In this document: one piece after another, positions 23,180-33,885 of the stretch
Numbering within the stretch: position 1 is the first letter of the stretch
How the letters are laid out: the number at the start of each line of letters is the position of its first letter
Assembly: GCA_015501075.1 (NCBI GenBank)
Contig: JADNYJ010000009.1
Location: forward strand, 310,001-374,000
Length of the DNA: 64,000 nt
Direction: 5' to 3'
From: Gymnopilus junonius
Taxonomy: Eukaryota; Basidiomycota; Agaricomycetes; Agaricales; Galerinaceae
The notes under the pieces: generated by a model
The model's input: the letters and a program-made list of their open reading frames with translations, nothing else
Told to the model about the DNA's origin: nothing
Database searches by the model: none
Program-made: the position numbers and the translations under genes

Positions 23180-25081
23180 ATGAGCTTGGACCAGAACCTA
23201 TTCACTCTTCACTTTACCCCACACAAGGATAATGCCAATGTAATCGACCTCGTCGATCCCTCTGGGACTATGCATTACCGCAAGCAACGCGTGTCGACTC
23301 TGGAGTACAAGATCGAGGTCTACGGCGCGTAGTCTGTCTGGCAAAGATACTTCGTTAAATATTGAACCCTTGTTCTAATTCAGATCCTATGTCGGAGTCC
23401 CTCCTTGCAACGGCCACTTCTCCTGCGCCTACTTCCAAGGTCAAGACGGTAGAATTATACAATCCTACATCGGTGATCGAGCTCAAGTATACTGGGACCC
23501 TTTCCTTCCGCTGGGCATTCAAGTGGGAAAGGTGAGAAGGGCTCGCCCATGCATTACCTCTGGCCTTGACCTTTGGATTTAGTCATAATTTCGAGTGGAA
23601 ACGCGAAGAATGCTTCATGATTCGAAAACCAGATCCCCCGGTGATTGTAGCCGTCACGAGAGAAACGACTGGGCGGCTTAGGACGCAATCAGTCCAGATC
23701 TTGGACTACAACCTCAACCGGTGAGTCGTCTTATCAAAATTACAGAACATGGAGGTATTCATCAACCTGCAGGTTCGATATCGATGACCGAAAAGGCTTG
23801 GAGATCGTTATTTTGACAGCGTTATTGACTTTTCAGGACGCAAATGAGGCTTACCATGCACCAGATAGTACTTCTGCACCTTCAAGCAACCCGTTGAGCA
23901 GAGCATCCTCACAAGGCACTCCAAGTTCAAATGAAAACGCTCCACCTCAACCACCTCCCAGACCTGCTCCAAAAACAGGTATAGACAGAATTACTGAGCT
24001 TCAGGCTCTCAAAGGAGAGTACAACGAAATCGTCATTTCTGACGAAGGAAGCATAGAGGATTATGGCGAATATTGTAATAAACTCCTTCAGGCAAGTCAA
24101 TTTAGTTTTATCTCTGTCAAAGCTTGATCCGAGTTCTTTGAAGGACGATGCAATGTTGTTCATAACTATAAAATGCTCCGAAGCCGAACACGTCCCGAAG
24201 GTGCTTCAAGTTGTCGAAGAGACAAAACGCATACGACATAAAGCAGGTCAGTATAATATCCTTCTAGAGCAACTGGATCTTATTTTTTTGTTCAGGGCTT
24301 TCCGACGAAGAGGACCTACATCAATATGTTCTTTACGATACCCAGGAGAATAGAAAAGGGCCAAGAAGGATTAACCTCGACGACGATGCTAAAAACAAGT
24401 ATACTCCGCCCCAAAATCTCATAGTGCATCTTAGCAAGATTTCTATGCCAGAACTTCAGCCCCAGGGACATCACACGAGGGAGAAATCAAGCAAAGACTC
24501 GAAAAAGAAAGAGGACAAAAAGGGTTGGTGGCGAAGCTCTTGAGCACTATATATTCATTGATCAACCCACTGCCCTATCTTGCATTTATGAAATGTTAGC
24601 TGGCACAGCAAAGCCTGCTAGACCAGCCCCACCAGCTCCAGCGCCCTCTCCACCAATAAATCTATCTACCCGGCCGCCACCACAGACTCTGAAGCCTCCC
24701 TCCAGCAAACTACAAAAATCGAGTAGATCTTCTTCACCTAAGTCGCATATCCCCGCGCATCAGGTTCATCCTAATCAACCTTCCCCGTCACCTTCTCAAT
24801 TAAATAATCCTGTCATCTATGCGGTCCCTCCACCGCCTAGTCGCCCTAGCCATCCCTCACAAGGTCCATTTCATTTCCCTGAACCTCAGGTTCACAGCGG
24901 TACCAGTCATTCACCAAACTTCTATGCTGGCCAATTTCCACCACCGAGTTGGTCAGGACCACCCCCACCTCCGCCACCTCAAATGCATCAACCTCAGGTC
25001 CTTACCCCTTCAAGTCCGAAGCCTTTGAAGCCTTCAACAATGGTTCATGGTCTTATGGACAAGTTCTTGACTCGACGTTGA
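23180..25081 (+). CDS. Conserved basidiomycete protein with two GC-AG introns and a Pro-rich tail
   Basis: Exons 23180-23324, 23384-23531, 23583-23720, 23773-24091, 24144-24246 and 24296 on join in phase. The first 180 residues look like a compact beta-rich domain (HFTPHKDNANVIDLVDPSG, LSFRWAFKWE, FEWKREECFMIRKPDPPVIV, FDIDDRKGLEIVILTALLTF). Its strand pattern recalls tubby/LURP-one-like folds, an impression only. A Pro/Ser linker and a charged second region follow. Two introns start with GC: 24092 (GCAAGT, near-perfect) and 23325 (GCGCGT, weak). The 3' end is ambiguous. Without further splicing the protein stops at 24543 after KKGWWRSS, about 366 residues. A frame-compatible intron, donor about 24526 and acceptor 24599, would add a Pro-rich tail ending GLMDKFLTRR at 25081. 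I prefer the long form because that tail has no other gene to belong to. Confidence 0.7.
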
Positions 25082-26443
25082 ACGTCTTGAATCCAGTCTT
25101 CGTTATTTTGAAGTCCCTTTTTTTCTGTTCTGGGTTTATGGTAACAGCTCCTCGAATGCTGTGGCGCCTACCAATAGACTTTGGAAAATTTCCATGTTTT
25201 CAGTACAAGTAACCCTCGCAAATTCAAATTTACACTTTTTTCTCAGGAATGGATTTACTCTTGGTCTTCAAGTTGGTCTTTGCAATAAATTATATGATGA
25301 TTCATTAAACGCTAATGGGGTAAACTATATTAAACACCGTGAAATACCGTTTGCAAGGTTCTACATAGTATAATGAGGCGGTGGGTGGCAACTAACAAGC
25401 CAAATAGAGATGGTATGTTTCTCTCCATTGGATCTCAGGGGCCTCTTTCGCGCATGAACCAGACATTTGCATGTAGTCGTCTTTCTCGTTGACTGAAAAT
25501 CTTGCTGAAGTCAATTCGAATACTCTGTGAGTGAGTGATTTATTCCAAGGGTCAAACATACTCAAAAGGCTGAACCGCTAGCGACGTCTACTATCAGAGG
25601 GAAGACGTCTGCAGGGTTGCAAAAGAGAATCACGGAAAACGGACGGGGTTTGGTGAAAGTAGATTTTTTAGTCGGAAAAAGACGGTTGTAGAGTACTATT
25701 GGACAAAAAAGGGGTCCGAGAACAGACGTAGAACTACGAAAAAGAGGCAGCTAGAAGGCATACGTGCAGCTGTTATCTACTGGATAAAAGAATCGAGCAG
25801 GGGTGGAAAATACGAGCACGACGGGGGCCACGACGACCACAACAACGGGCAGAGAAAAAGCTTACATAAGAGGCATGGGAAAGGCATACCCTCTGCAAAC
25901 AGAAGGAGCTAGCTCTTCTCGAACTTCCATGTACTGATTGTCCAGCCGGTCCCTAGACTGTCCATAGTCCCACAGCGCACGTCAGCAGGCAGGAAAAAGG
26001 GAGGAATGTATAAAATATTAGCAAATACTACGCGAGGCACCAGACAGGGAAGAACTGAGAGAACTGGATGACTTGGATGAAGATGAGTAGCCCAAACAAA
26101 AGCAGCTAGAGAAAATAAATTGGTCAAAATGACCTGCATGCATAGTGGTAGGAAAAGCGGAAGAGAAATACAGTGAGGAGCTCTGGATGATGGGGATTTA
26201 TGGTGATGTATGGAGAACTGTAATCACCTCCCACTGGGTTTTAACCATCAAGTCCTGCCTGAAGCCCAAGGCCAGGAGCTGCCAAGCTGTAATGATCAAC
26301 CCCAAGTCCCGACCCGCCTATGTTGTGCTCCAAGAACTCGACATTTACTTAGTATATAGATAGCCACCTATGTACAATAAGTAGTGTGTGAGTTTTTCGG
26401 TAAACTGGCAGTTTCCGTATGGGGACCACGTCAGTATAATAAA
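25082..26443. other. Intergenic, nothing recognised
   Basis: A 76-codon minus-strand frame at 25909-26139 has a hydrophobic start but no support from splice sites or family resemblance. No repeat or RNA gene seen. Confidence 0.4.
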
Positions 26444-26469
26444 CTCCTCCTCCTCCTCCTCCTCCTCCT
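26444..26469. repeat. CTC trinucleotide microsatellite
   Basis: Nearly nine uninterrupted copies of CTC/TCC. It is not inside a recognised coding exon. Confidence 0.95.
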
Positions 26470-27356
26470 GTGGGCATTCTGATCATTTAGTACTTGTTAT
26501 TTGCACAAAAGGCGCCATAGCGTCGTACATACGATGGAGTCCTTGACATGCGAACCCAAAGTCAACGACTCCTTGCCGATGGATAAACGGCCTTCTGGAA
26601 TAAAGCAAACCAAACAAAGACGATGAGACTCCGCCAACGCTCTGGACACCGAAGACACCGTCCAGGTATAACTCTATCCGAAAATTCCTGCCAGACCGGA
26701 CATTTGGCACCCAATGCGCCAGAGCTCATGTTCCAGCCAGGACTTTTGTCGACCCGAAGATCCGTGATAGACACGGTAGACAGGTGCAAGACAGGTGTGG
26801 CGATGATTAATTGCGGAAGTCCAAAGACATCGGGGGTGTCCGAAAAACCTTTGCACCAATCGGCGCATGCAGGGCACATTATTACTCGAAGTTGCGGCAT
26901 CCAGATGATAAAAACGAACTTCTGTAAGATGTTACATGGCGCGATACATGGGCGCCTTCGAAATGCAGAAAGTATGCAGAAAGTGTTGGCCTTTTTCGGT
27001 GTGATTATGCCTCTACATTTATGAAAGTAACCAAGTAATTCAGAATCATCTGAGTCAAGAAATCAGTGGAGACCGGAATGGACTCAAGTTTGAAGCAACT
27101 GCCATCAAGTCTCGAATCAGACTCTCGATGCTATGCCCAATGCCGATCTCAACGAACTATTGCGATTCTCTCATTGCTCGGGCGCTCAAGTATACGTAGG
27201 CCAGGTAAGCAGAACCTATATATCACCTTTTTACAGTACAAATTGACTCGATTACTAGAAATTACAAGATCGTTTATATCGGCCAAATGATGTTGACGAG
27301 TTCGACACTGGTCATGTCCTTTGCATCCGCTTGGAGATGCTCCAGGGTCCTTTGCA
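26470..27356. other. No confident gene; possible decayed coding sequence
   Basis: Both strands have frames of about 110-130 codons (26562-26900 minus, 26623-27024 plus), but neither carries a start context, splice partners or a recognised motif. Confidence 0.35.
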
Positions 27357-28134
27357 TTAGTGCTGCTGCCTTTGGTCGCGCCGCGCCTGGCGCTGCTGAT
27401 CCTTCAGAGATTTTAAAACCTTATCCCAAAATTCTTCAGCATCTTCCTTTCTTGCTGTCTTGAGCAGCTGAGCCCGCAAGTATCGGCCGGCAAAGTCGCG
27501 CGTCGCATCTATCTCCCCTCCGCTATGGATACGCAGTCTCAATCCGCCCAACAACTGACCACATGATGCAATGCGCATGCTATCCGAATTTGCTTCTGAC
27601 TGCTCTGCCCAATCCTAAGCCGTCAAGAAATGCATTCCACGCAAAGGAAGAGTAGCCATGCCCCAATGCATAGAGTCGTGCATCTCCTATTGCTGTCGTA
27701 ATCCAGGATTTGTCATACCCATCCGTTAAGCCTTCATTCTCATCGTCGCCATCTTCTGCAGGAATCGCGTCCTGTGCCTCGTCGATCAGGAATTGCTCTG
27801 TTCAAAAATATGTTGCGTCTCGTATCTTCTCCGTGCAGTCAAACTCCTTTGCGACTTTGAATATACCTTGCCACACAGCGTCAAATGCTTCAGGCTTGAA
27901 GGCCCAGTCGGTTTGCTGGACGAAGTGTTCCAGTGCCTTAGTCGCACTCCCTCCTTTAGCTATTCCGTCTGGGTTCCCCACTGCTTTCCCCGACAGTAAA
28001 TCTCTCAAACGAGATGAAACAATGCCTGTTGTGTAAGGGTCGGCCACTAACGCTTGTGCCCAAGTGTTGACACTTTCTTCATTCGTGTTGCAGGATTGGT
28101 GTGGAAACAGGGCGATAAGGCCGGAGGGATTATT
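27357..28134 (-). pseudogene. Broken gene of unknown family
   Basis: A protein-like reading runs from about 28134 down: SGLIALFPHQSCNTNEESVN, then DPYTTGIVSSRLRDLLSG and KALEHFVQQTDWAFKPEAFD, with helical, non-repetitive composition. It meets an in-frame TGA at about 27804, then continues in the same frame as EQFLIDEAQDAIPAEDGDDE and GDARLYALGHGYSSFAWNAF to a TAG near 27578. The sequence then resumes one frame over (LLGGLRLRIHSGGEIDATRD) to a natural-looking end at 27357. One nonsense change and one frameshift, with no start codon in good context, indicate a relic. I do not recognise the family; it may derive from a repeated accessory or transposon gene. Confidence 0.5.
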
Positions 28135-28365
28135 TTACTCCACTTTGGACATGAATGCGACTCACTGCCTCAAAGCTGCTCTGATCAAGAGGTTGTCAGG
28201 AGCCGGATCACATTCTAAAGGTGAAACACTTCGCAGTTTTGGAAATGAGGGCGACCCTCTGGCTATTCAAAAGAGATGCCCGCTGCCTTTCAACTCCAGG
28301 CAGCTGGTCTGTTTTCACCTCGTCTTTCGCTGAGCGAACCAGAAGATTCGAAAGTCATCCCCACA

Positions 28366-29271
28366 ATGCGGTCATTCTTGTATATCCTTATATCCGCCGC
28401 CTTTGTCCACCTTGCGTGCAATGCGTTACCGCTGCCAGTGAGTCTCGAGGTGACTCCGGTTATGAGTTGTTGGGCTTACAGCCATGAATAGGGTGCCTAT
28501 GATCTGTACAATTATGAGGCCCGGGACCTCGATGAACTGGTGAGGTTAGAGGCACGAACACGAACACGAACACGTCGTCCCAACCCAGTGGGTCCGGGGG
28601 GAAGGTATCCAGAAGATGGTACTTCCGTCCTGTTCTGTTTTTGGGACACAGCTTCTTATCATGACCTCAGAACCCGGCCACCCACAGCACACCCGCCTCT
28701 ACAACCCGGTGCCCGAAGGCACTTATTATGAGACAGCCAATCACGTTGTGAGTACATGCCCAGAGCCACCAAATCGAACTGCAGTTTACTTCGTATTGAA
28801 CAGTATCCTGCGAGTCATGTCAACAATCATGCTGGTCAATTCATGACAGCCCTGGATGGTGCGAACACCGCAGACAGCAATAAAAAACGGAAAGCAGTGA
28901 GGACCTATCCAAAACCAACATCAGGCTTCCGGCCATCTGAGGCGCACCGTGATCCTACACACGGACATGACATTCGGTACCATTATCCCATGAGTGCGAC
29001 ACCAGGAAATGCACCTCATAACGCTCACACTGGCCGAACCTCTATGAGAGTTGGCACAGACCGCCTGCTTGCCTACAGAAACAGACATGATACTCACTTC
29101 AACCTTGGGGTCTCCTACCATGATCCTCATCAGCCTATCCCTGCCACGTCCCACAATCATCCTTTCAGTGCTGCTACCCCAAAACGCGGAGGCTCGTTCA
29201 AAGTTGGATTTACAAAGGCTAAGAAGAAGTTAGGAGGCTTTTTCCAGAAGTTCCGAGGCAACAAGCATTAA
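28366..29271 (+). CDS. Small secreted protein, His/Pro-rich with basic C-terminus
   Basis: Four exons in phase (28366-28437, 28492-28618, 28671-28747, 28804-29271) give about 247 residues. Exon 1 is a classic signal peptide, MRSFLYILISAAFVHLACNA, with likely cleavage after Ala20. Exon 2 gives YDLYNYEARDLDEL then RTRTRTRRPNP, and the Arg-rich stretch may be a processing site. The mature part is rich in His, Pro, Tyr and Asn and has few Cys. The C-terminus is strongly basic (KVGFTKAKKKLGGFFQKF), resembling an amphipathic cationic helix. No known family. Function cannot be inferred; secretion is the only supported statement. Confidence 0.65.
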
Positions 29272-30595
29272 ATTTCGAGATTGTTGCATCCCCGTGTCAT
29301 TCTGCTGTCTAATGTACACGGTTCATGGATCGATCTTACCGCGAGGGCTGAGAATATAAGCACTGGTAGATCGTCCAACTGCTTGCTCCTTTATTTAGCC
29401 TGTCAATCAGATCACATCTTGATCCTACATAACGCAAGTAAACAATTTCGAAGTTCATATTCCAATAAAATTCACGAAGGGAAACTACAATGACTCGCAC
29501 ACCGACATGGCTCTGCCTCACTTAAAAGTTAAATCAATATCGGGCCATTTCTCTAAGTACGTGTTTTTTAAATTGGACGTCTCAAGTAAATATAAAGTGA
29601 TGGCATATCTTCGTTGAGTGCTGTTGCCCGTACGTTCAGAACTGGGATGCAAGATGCAGCATGCCAGGGCAGCTTTTTACAAGCTCTACAGGGTCTGTAT
29701 GCTCCCAGGCTGCTGTCTTTTGCTCTTGAAAGCACCTACGTTCATATTTTCTATTTGTTGCATTTTTATCTCAGTGTTGTCGGGAACGGTGGAGGCCCCG
29801 GGTTGCAGCACCTTGTATACCACGTTTCGTAAGTAAAGAAATCCAGTTTCTTCATAGTTGTCCTTTTCTGAATGCGAGACCTCTAGAGAGTTAATTGTAG
29901 AATGCCTAAGGTTGATTCAAGCTTGTTAAGAATCCCGTTTGCCGGCGGCGGCGGTTGGTTTTATGGCCTAACCGTTGCGCGGCTAGCTAGCTTCCTCGGT
30001 GCCTACTGCTTCCTGCTTCAGGGATATCTATTAATACCATGGTGCGGGTCTTCCATGATTGTTCGTGCTAACCCGAACCCTACCAGTTGATTTTCTCTCT
30101 CCTCAGTGGTGCTTGGAAGAAACTACGCCCTTTTTGGTGACCTCGAAGTGTTAACATTCCATGCGAATGTAGCACTCGCGGGTCCGGGTCCAACTTAATG
30201 CGCTGATTCGGTCGCGGACTTGGTTTGGAGCAAGGGTGCTTCCAGGGTTCTGGCTCTGATTCTGATATTTTTCGGTGTGGGGTAGCCTCTGGTCTGGTCC
30301 TGGTGATAAGGTTCCCCGCTTGCACAAGCATATGAAATGTGTCTCTGAGACCAATCCGAAGGTTACGGTGTCCGATCGGGTTTGACAGCATTTGTGGGCT
30401 GGATCCATGACAGCTGACCTATCTCGGTAGGCTTTGCCTTTAGACGAGGGCAGGTTAAGCAAAATGGCATTTACTTGACGGTACTAGCAGGTGTCAAGGG
30501 CGGCCATTATTTGATTGTGCCTTCGTCACTCGATACCTGCTTTAATTCCTGTAAGTTATCCGTTGTTAGCGTTAATGTGGCGGCGGGGACTCTGA
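29272..30595. other. Intergenic, nothing recognised
   Basis: Spacer before the mobile element. GGGTCCGGGT-like stretches near 30180 and 30290 recall debris of tandem or retroelement sequence but are too short to classify. Confidence 0.4.
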
Positions 30596-30840
30596 TACAT
30601 CAGAAGAATTCCATCCCCTTCACCTTTTAATACTTATACTTTCTAGTCACTTTTGACCACTTATCCTTTCGGTACTTACACTTCAGACTCACTTTTTATC
30701 ACTTGCACTTTGTAGACCACATATTTTACTAACTATAGCCTTATCTTTCTGTTCTTTTATTACTTGTGTCACTTCGAGGGTCCCATCACGTTCTGCGGTG
30801 GCTAATAGCCGAAATCTACCAAGTCCACTCATACGCAGTA

Positions 30841-30906
30841 CTCGAGACTCGAACATGCGTTCCAATCAAAAAAGACAGCGCTGCTTACCATTGAGCTACA
30901 ACGGCT
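30841..30906 (-). promoter_or_regulatory. tRNA-like Pol III A-box/B-box pair inside element copy 1
   Basis: On the minus strand TAGCTCAATGG matches the A-box and TGTTCGAGTCT nearly matches the B-box, about 40 bp apart as in tRNA genes. The arms do not fold into a cloverleaf and a T6 run lies between the boxes, so it is a tRNA-derived remnant or promoter, not a working tRNA. It points away from the protein gene. Confidence 0.55.
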
Positions 30907-31018
30907 TATATTTAAGGCGCACGTTGGTCACCTAAACCTGTGACCGCTATCATGAAGATCTAATCGGAACGGAAGGCTTGAAACTTCGACTCTCACCACC
31001 ATCTTCACTCACCACCCC

Positions 31019-32859
31019 ATGCTTGGCATGCCATGCCCGACCATCGAAGAACCCTCATCGGAGGTCATTGAGAGCTCCCAGCTCGAGAAAATAGAGGTGA
31101 CATCGTGTTCACATTAAATACTTACTATCGCTAATGAACATTTTTTCAGTTGGCAATACCTTCGACACCCCTCAAAATGGTGCGCTCTCGCTATGCTGAG
31201 ACGTGGGTTGCAACTGGCATGGCCCCAGAAACTTTTCATCAGCCGACTGCCACCATTCCGAACATCCCCAAGGTTGCGAGTGAGGAGCAAGCTGACGACC
31301 TTTCAGTAGTGAGTCCGTGCCACTTGCATGCAATTTTTTCACTCACCGTTCTCTTCAGACCGAGTCCGAATCAACTATCATGCAATATCCTCATGAGCCT
31401 TTCCTACCCAGCCACAACAGACTCGAGGGATACTTGGAGTTCTATGAGAAGATCGAAAACCCCACCATCTGGGAACTCAATAGGCTCGAATACTTGTACA
31501 GGGTCAAAGCTGCGAGGGAGAAGCAGAAGGCTGAGCTGGAGAACACGCTGCCCACCCGGACTTCAAACACGCTGCCGTCTTCGCCTAAACTTTCACCGAC
31601 AAAATCAGAGCTCTGCTCCCCTTCTTTGGAGTCTCTCCCTCCTTCAGAAGATCTGCTGGAGGCTCTCAATCTACCTGAAGACTTCGTGGATACATGGCTT
31701 CAAGCGTATGGCCTTACGCAAGCACATTTCTTTTTCCTTCCTCCCGATCCGCGACCCTCTCTCTCAAACCCACGACTTTATTTGTATGCTGCACTATGCA
31801 AGCTGAAAGCCGACTTTGATGCGTCTGTCATTAGTTGGGATAAGTCTTACTCTCGAGTGTGTAATCCGTCTTATTTTCCATTGCTTGCAAACTAATCTAC
31901 TTGAACTTGAATAGTTGAATTTTTCCCCACCACGACCTATCTCTCAACCCCCACATCAGCCTCGGTGGTGCCTCACGGCGGCTCAAGCAGTGCGAAAAGC
32001 AGGGACAATAGCACGGCATATACATGCCTTTCAGGATGCTTGTGCAACAAGATCGGCCAGACGACAATCACCTACATGGAGAACAACTTCATCCGGGAAT
32101 TACCTGATACGTCGCCGGAATATATCAGCACGTGGTGCCACTGGGCTCTCGACAGCGATTTCAAGTCTCGTCCTTTCTACTACAAGGAGTATCTGGATCC
32201 TGGTGCTGAGGGCAACGAGGGCAATGAGAAGCCACTTAAACTGGTCTGTGGTGCTCATTCTTCTATTTACTAAGCTGACGACATCTTTCTAGAACATATT
32301 TTGTCATAGTATCATTGCTTGCACGCTTGGATATCACCTCGGCCGCCTTCTTCCTATTCCCGCTCATCTGAAATCAGCCCAACTGCCGTCCGGAGTGCTA
32401 ATCACGGCCATTCAATCTGTGAGTGTGGTTGCTAAGCTTTTGGCGAGGGTTGACACTGATGACATGTTTTTCTAGGCTTATCGTGCAATCGCCTGCTGGA
32501 GCTCAGGCACCTACATCACACCTGGTCGCCCATTCTCTGATTTCTCAGGCGACAACTGGGGTGACAGCGACAAGCGTAATCCATCGGATTTTCCTGCTAC
32601 GCTTCCAAAATACACCGTCCAAGGGAAGAAGCCGACGAGGGAGATCAAGCGTGTCATGCAAAAGCTGTCCCGGCAACAGTGGGAGGATATTTTAGCTGAA
32701 GCTCATCAGTTTGCCAATGCGAAGGGAAAGAAGAGGGCGAGGTCGTCGTCAGGGGATAACACCACTTCGGAAGCTGCTATTGTCAAGCCGGAAGAGGAAT
32801 CGGATTTTGAGATTGAGGACGATGCCGCGGACGCTACTGGGAGTACTAACGAAGGATAA
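31019..32859 (+). CDS. 525-residue protein encoded by the unclassified element, function unknown
   Basis: Six exons join in phase: 31019-31096, 31150-31308, 31359-31860, 31915-32243, 32293-32418, 32476-32859. All five introns have GT-AG ends, and the reading is open from ATG to TAA. The N-terminal half is Ser/Pro-rich with a helical stretch (ELNRLEYLYRVKAAREKQK). The centre has Cys-rich YTCLSGCLCNKIGQ and FCHSIIACTLGYHLGRLLPI. The C-terminus has DFSGDNWGDSDKRNP, then a KKRAR nuclear-localisation-like run near residue 485 and an acidic tail. I see no DDE, RNase-H, tyrosine-recombinase, reverse-transcriptase or helicase motif. Its place as the element's only gene suggests either a divergent mobility protein or cargo. 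The second copy preserves most of it. Confidence 0.75.
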
Positions 32860-33122
32860 ATTGTCCCTGTGTAGTAGATCCCGCCAAATGGCATTCATTT
32901 TTCTCGATCCTGATGTCACTTATGAGAAGTGTACCACCGTCTTTTGAAAAGCTGTCTTTAACCCTTTTAGGTCACTTTTAGCCTTGCAAAACCACCAAAC
33001 CCCTTTCACAAGCAATCGAGATCTTCTTTTTGAAAGTGTCCAGTGGTTTCACACTTTCGCCCTTTTCAGCACTTGTGAAAGTGTTGCAAGTGCCGAAAGC
33101 ATGGGTTGTATTTCTTCTGATG

Positions 33123-33622
33123 TAATCTGATTGGCATGATTTTCTTGCGGCTAGAGCATGACTTTGACTGAATATTCCGTATACAGAGGCAGTTCACCGA
33201 TCAGCTAATCGCCTATTTACATTGGGTTCTGGTGGACATATCGTTGCTTCTAATCAAAAGTTACATTCTGCACCAGCATCAAAAGGGAATTTTGCAGACT
33301 ATTTTGACATAAGTGTTAAATAAATTTGACCAAATGCCCAATTGAAACAGTGATCCAAGGCCTGCAGAATTACTGAAGTGCGTGCTGTTCAGCTCGATCA
33401 ATCGCCTGCTTGTACTAATAGATCAGAAATGAAAGATTAACGGCAAGCTATACACTTGTTTATTCTCGACTGGTTGGTAACCAGATTGCGTTGAGTAAAT
33501 GTCAAATTTTTATACTTAGTCTGACAGCGTCAATTTTTAACTGAACAAGTCAATAGGAAAGTACTGCGAGCGCGTTGATGAAACGCAGTCAGCACCCACA
33601 ACTTGAAGTGACAACTCCACCC
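33123..33622. other. 500-bp unique spacer between the inverted elements
   Basis: Ordinary AT-rich sequence with no gene. It includes the two inner target flanks (TA at 33123, CC at 33621) and may be carried along if the outer ends are used. Confidence 0.6.
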
Positions 33623-33885
33623 CATCAGAAGAAATACAACCCATGCTTTCGGCACTTGCAACACTTTCACAAGTGCTGAAAAGGGCGAAAGTGTGAAACC
33701 ACTGGACACTTTCAAAAAGAAGATCTCGATTGCTTGTGAAAGGGGTTTGGTGGTTTTGCAAGGCTAAAAGTGACCTAAAAGGGTTAAAGACAGCTTTTCA
33801 AAAGACGGTGGTACACTTCTCATAAGTGACATCAGGATCGAGAAAAATGAATGCCATTTGGCGGGATCTACTACACAGGGACAAT

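Larger units (their letters stand above)
30598..33122 (+). mobile_element. Unclassified 2.5-kb DNA element, copy 1 (intact)
   Basis: Bounded by CATCAGAAGAA at 30598 and its complement ending at 33122, with weaker pairing to about 21 bp. TA flanks both ends (30596-30597, 33123-33124), an apparent 2-bp target duplication. A second copy lies inverted at 33623-36149 with the same termini but CC at both flanks, which fixes the element ends independently. The termini are dense in CACTT/AAGTG motifs. It carries a six-exon gene (31019-32859) and a tRNA-like promoter (30841-30906). A short variable duplication resembles CACTA elements, but the terminus does not start CACTA and I see no known transposase. 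Confidence 0.8.

Noticed and set aside
24593..25081. Pro-rich frame as a separate gene
   Set aside because: It starts 50 bp after the previous stop with no promoter space and can be joined in frame by an intron.
26444..26469. CTC repeat as a CRISPR-like or regulatory array
   Set aside because: Simple uninterrupted trinucleotide microsatellite without spacers.
30841..30906. Functional tRNA gene
   Set aside because: A- and B-boxes are present but the acceptor, anticodon and T stems do not pair.
30598..33122. Assignment of the element to CACTA (En/Spm)
   Set aside because: Short target duplication and subterminal CACTT motifs fit, but the terminus is CATCAG and no CACTA transposase is visible.
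33123..33622. Spacer as a third element or gene
   Set aside because: Frames at 33530-33761 fall partly in the element end and have no support.
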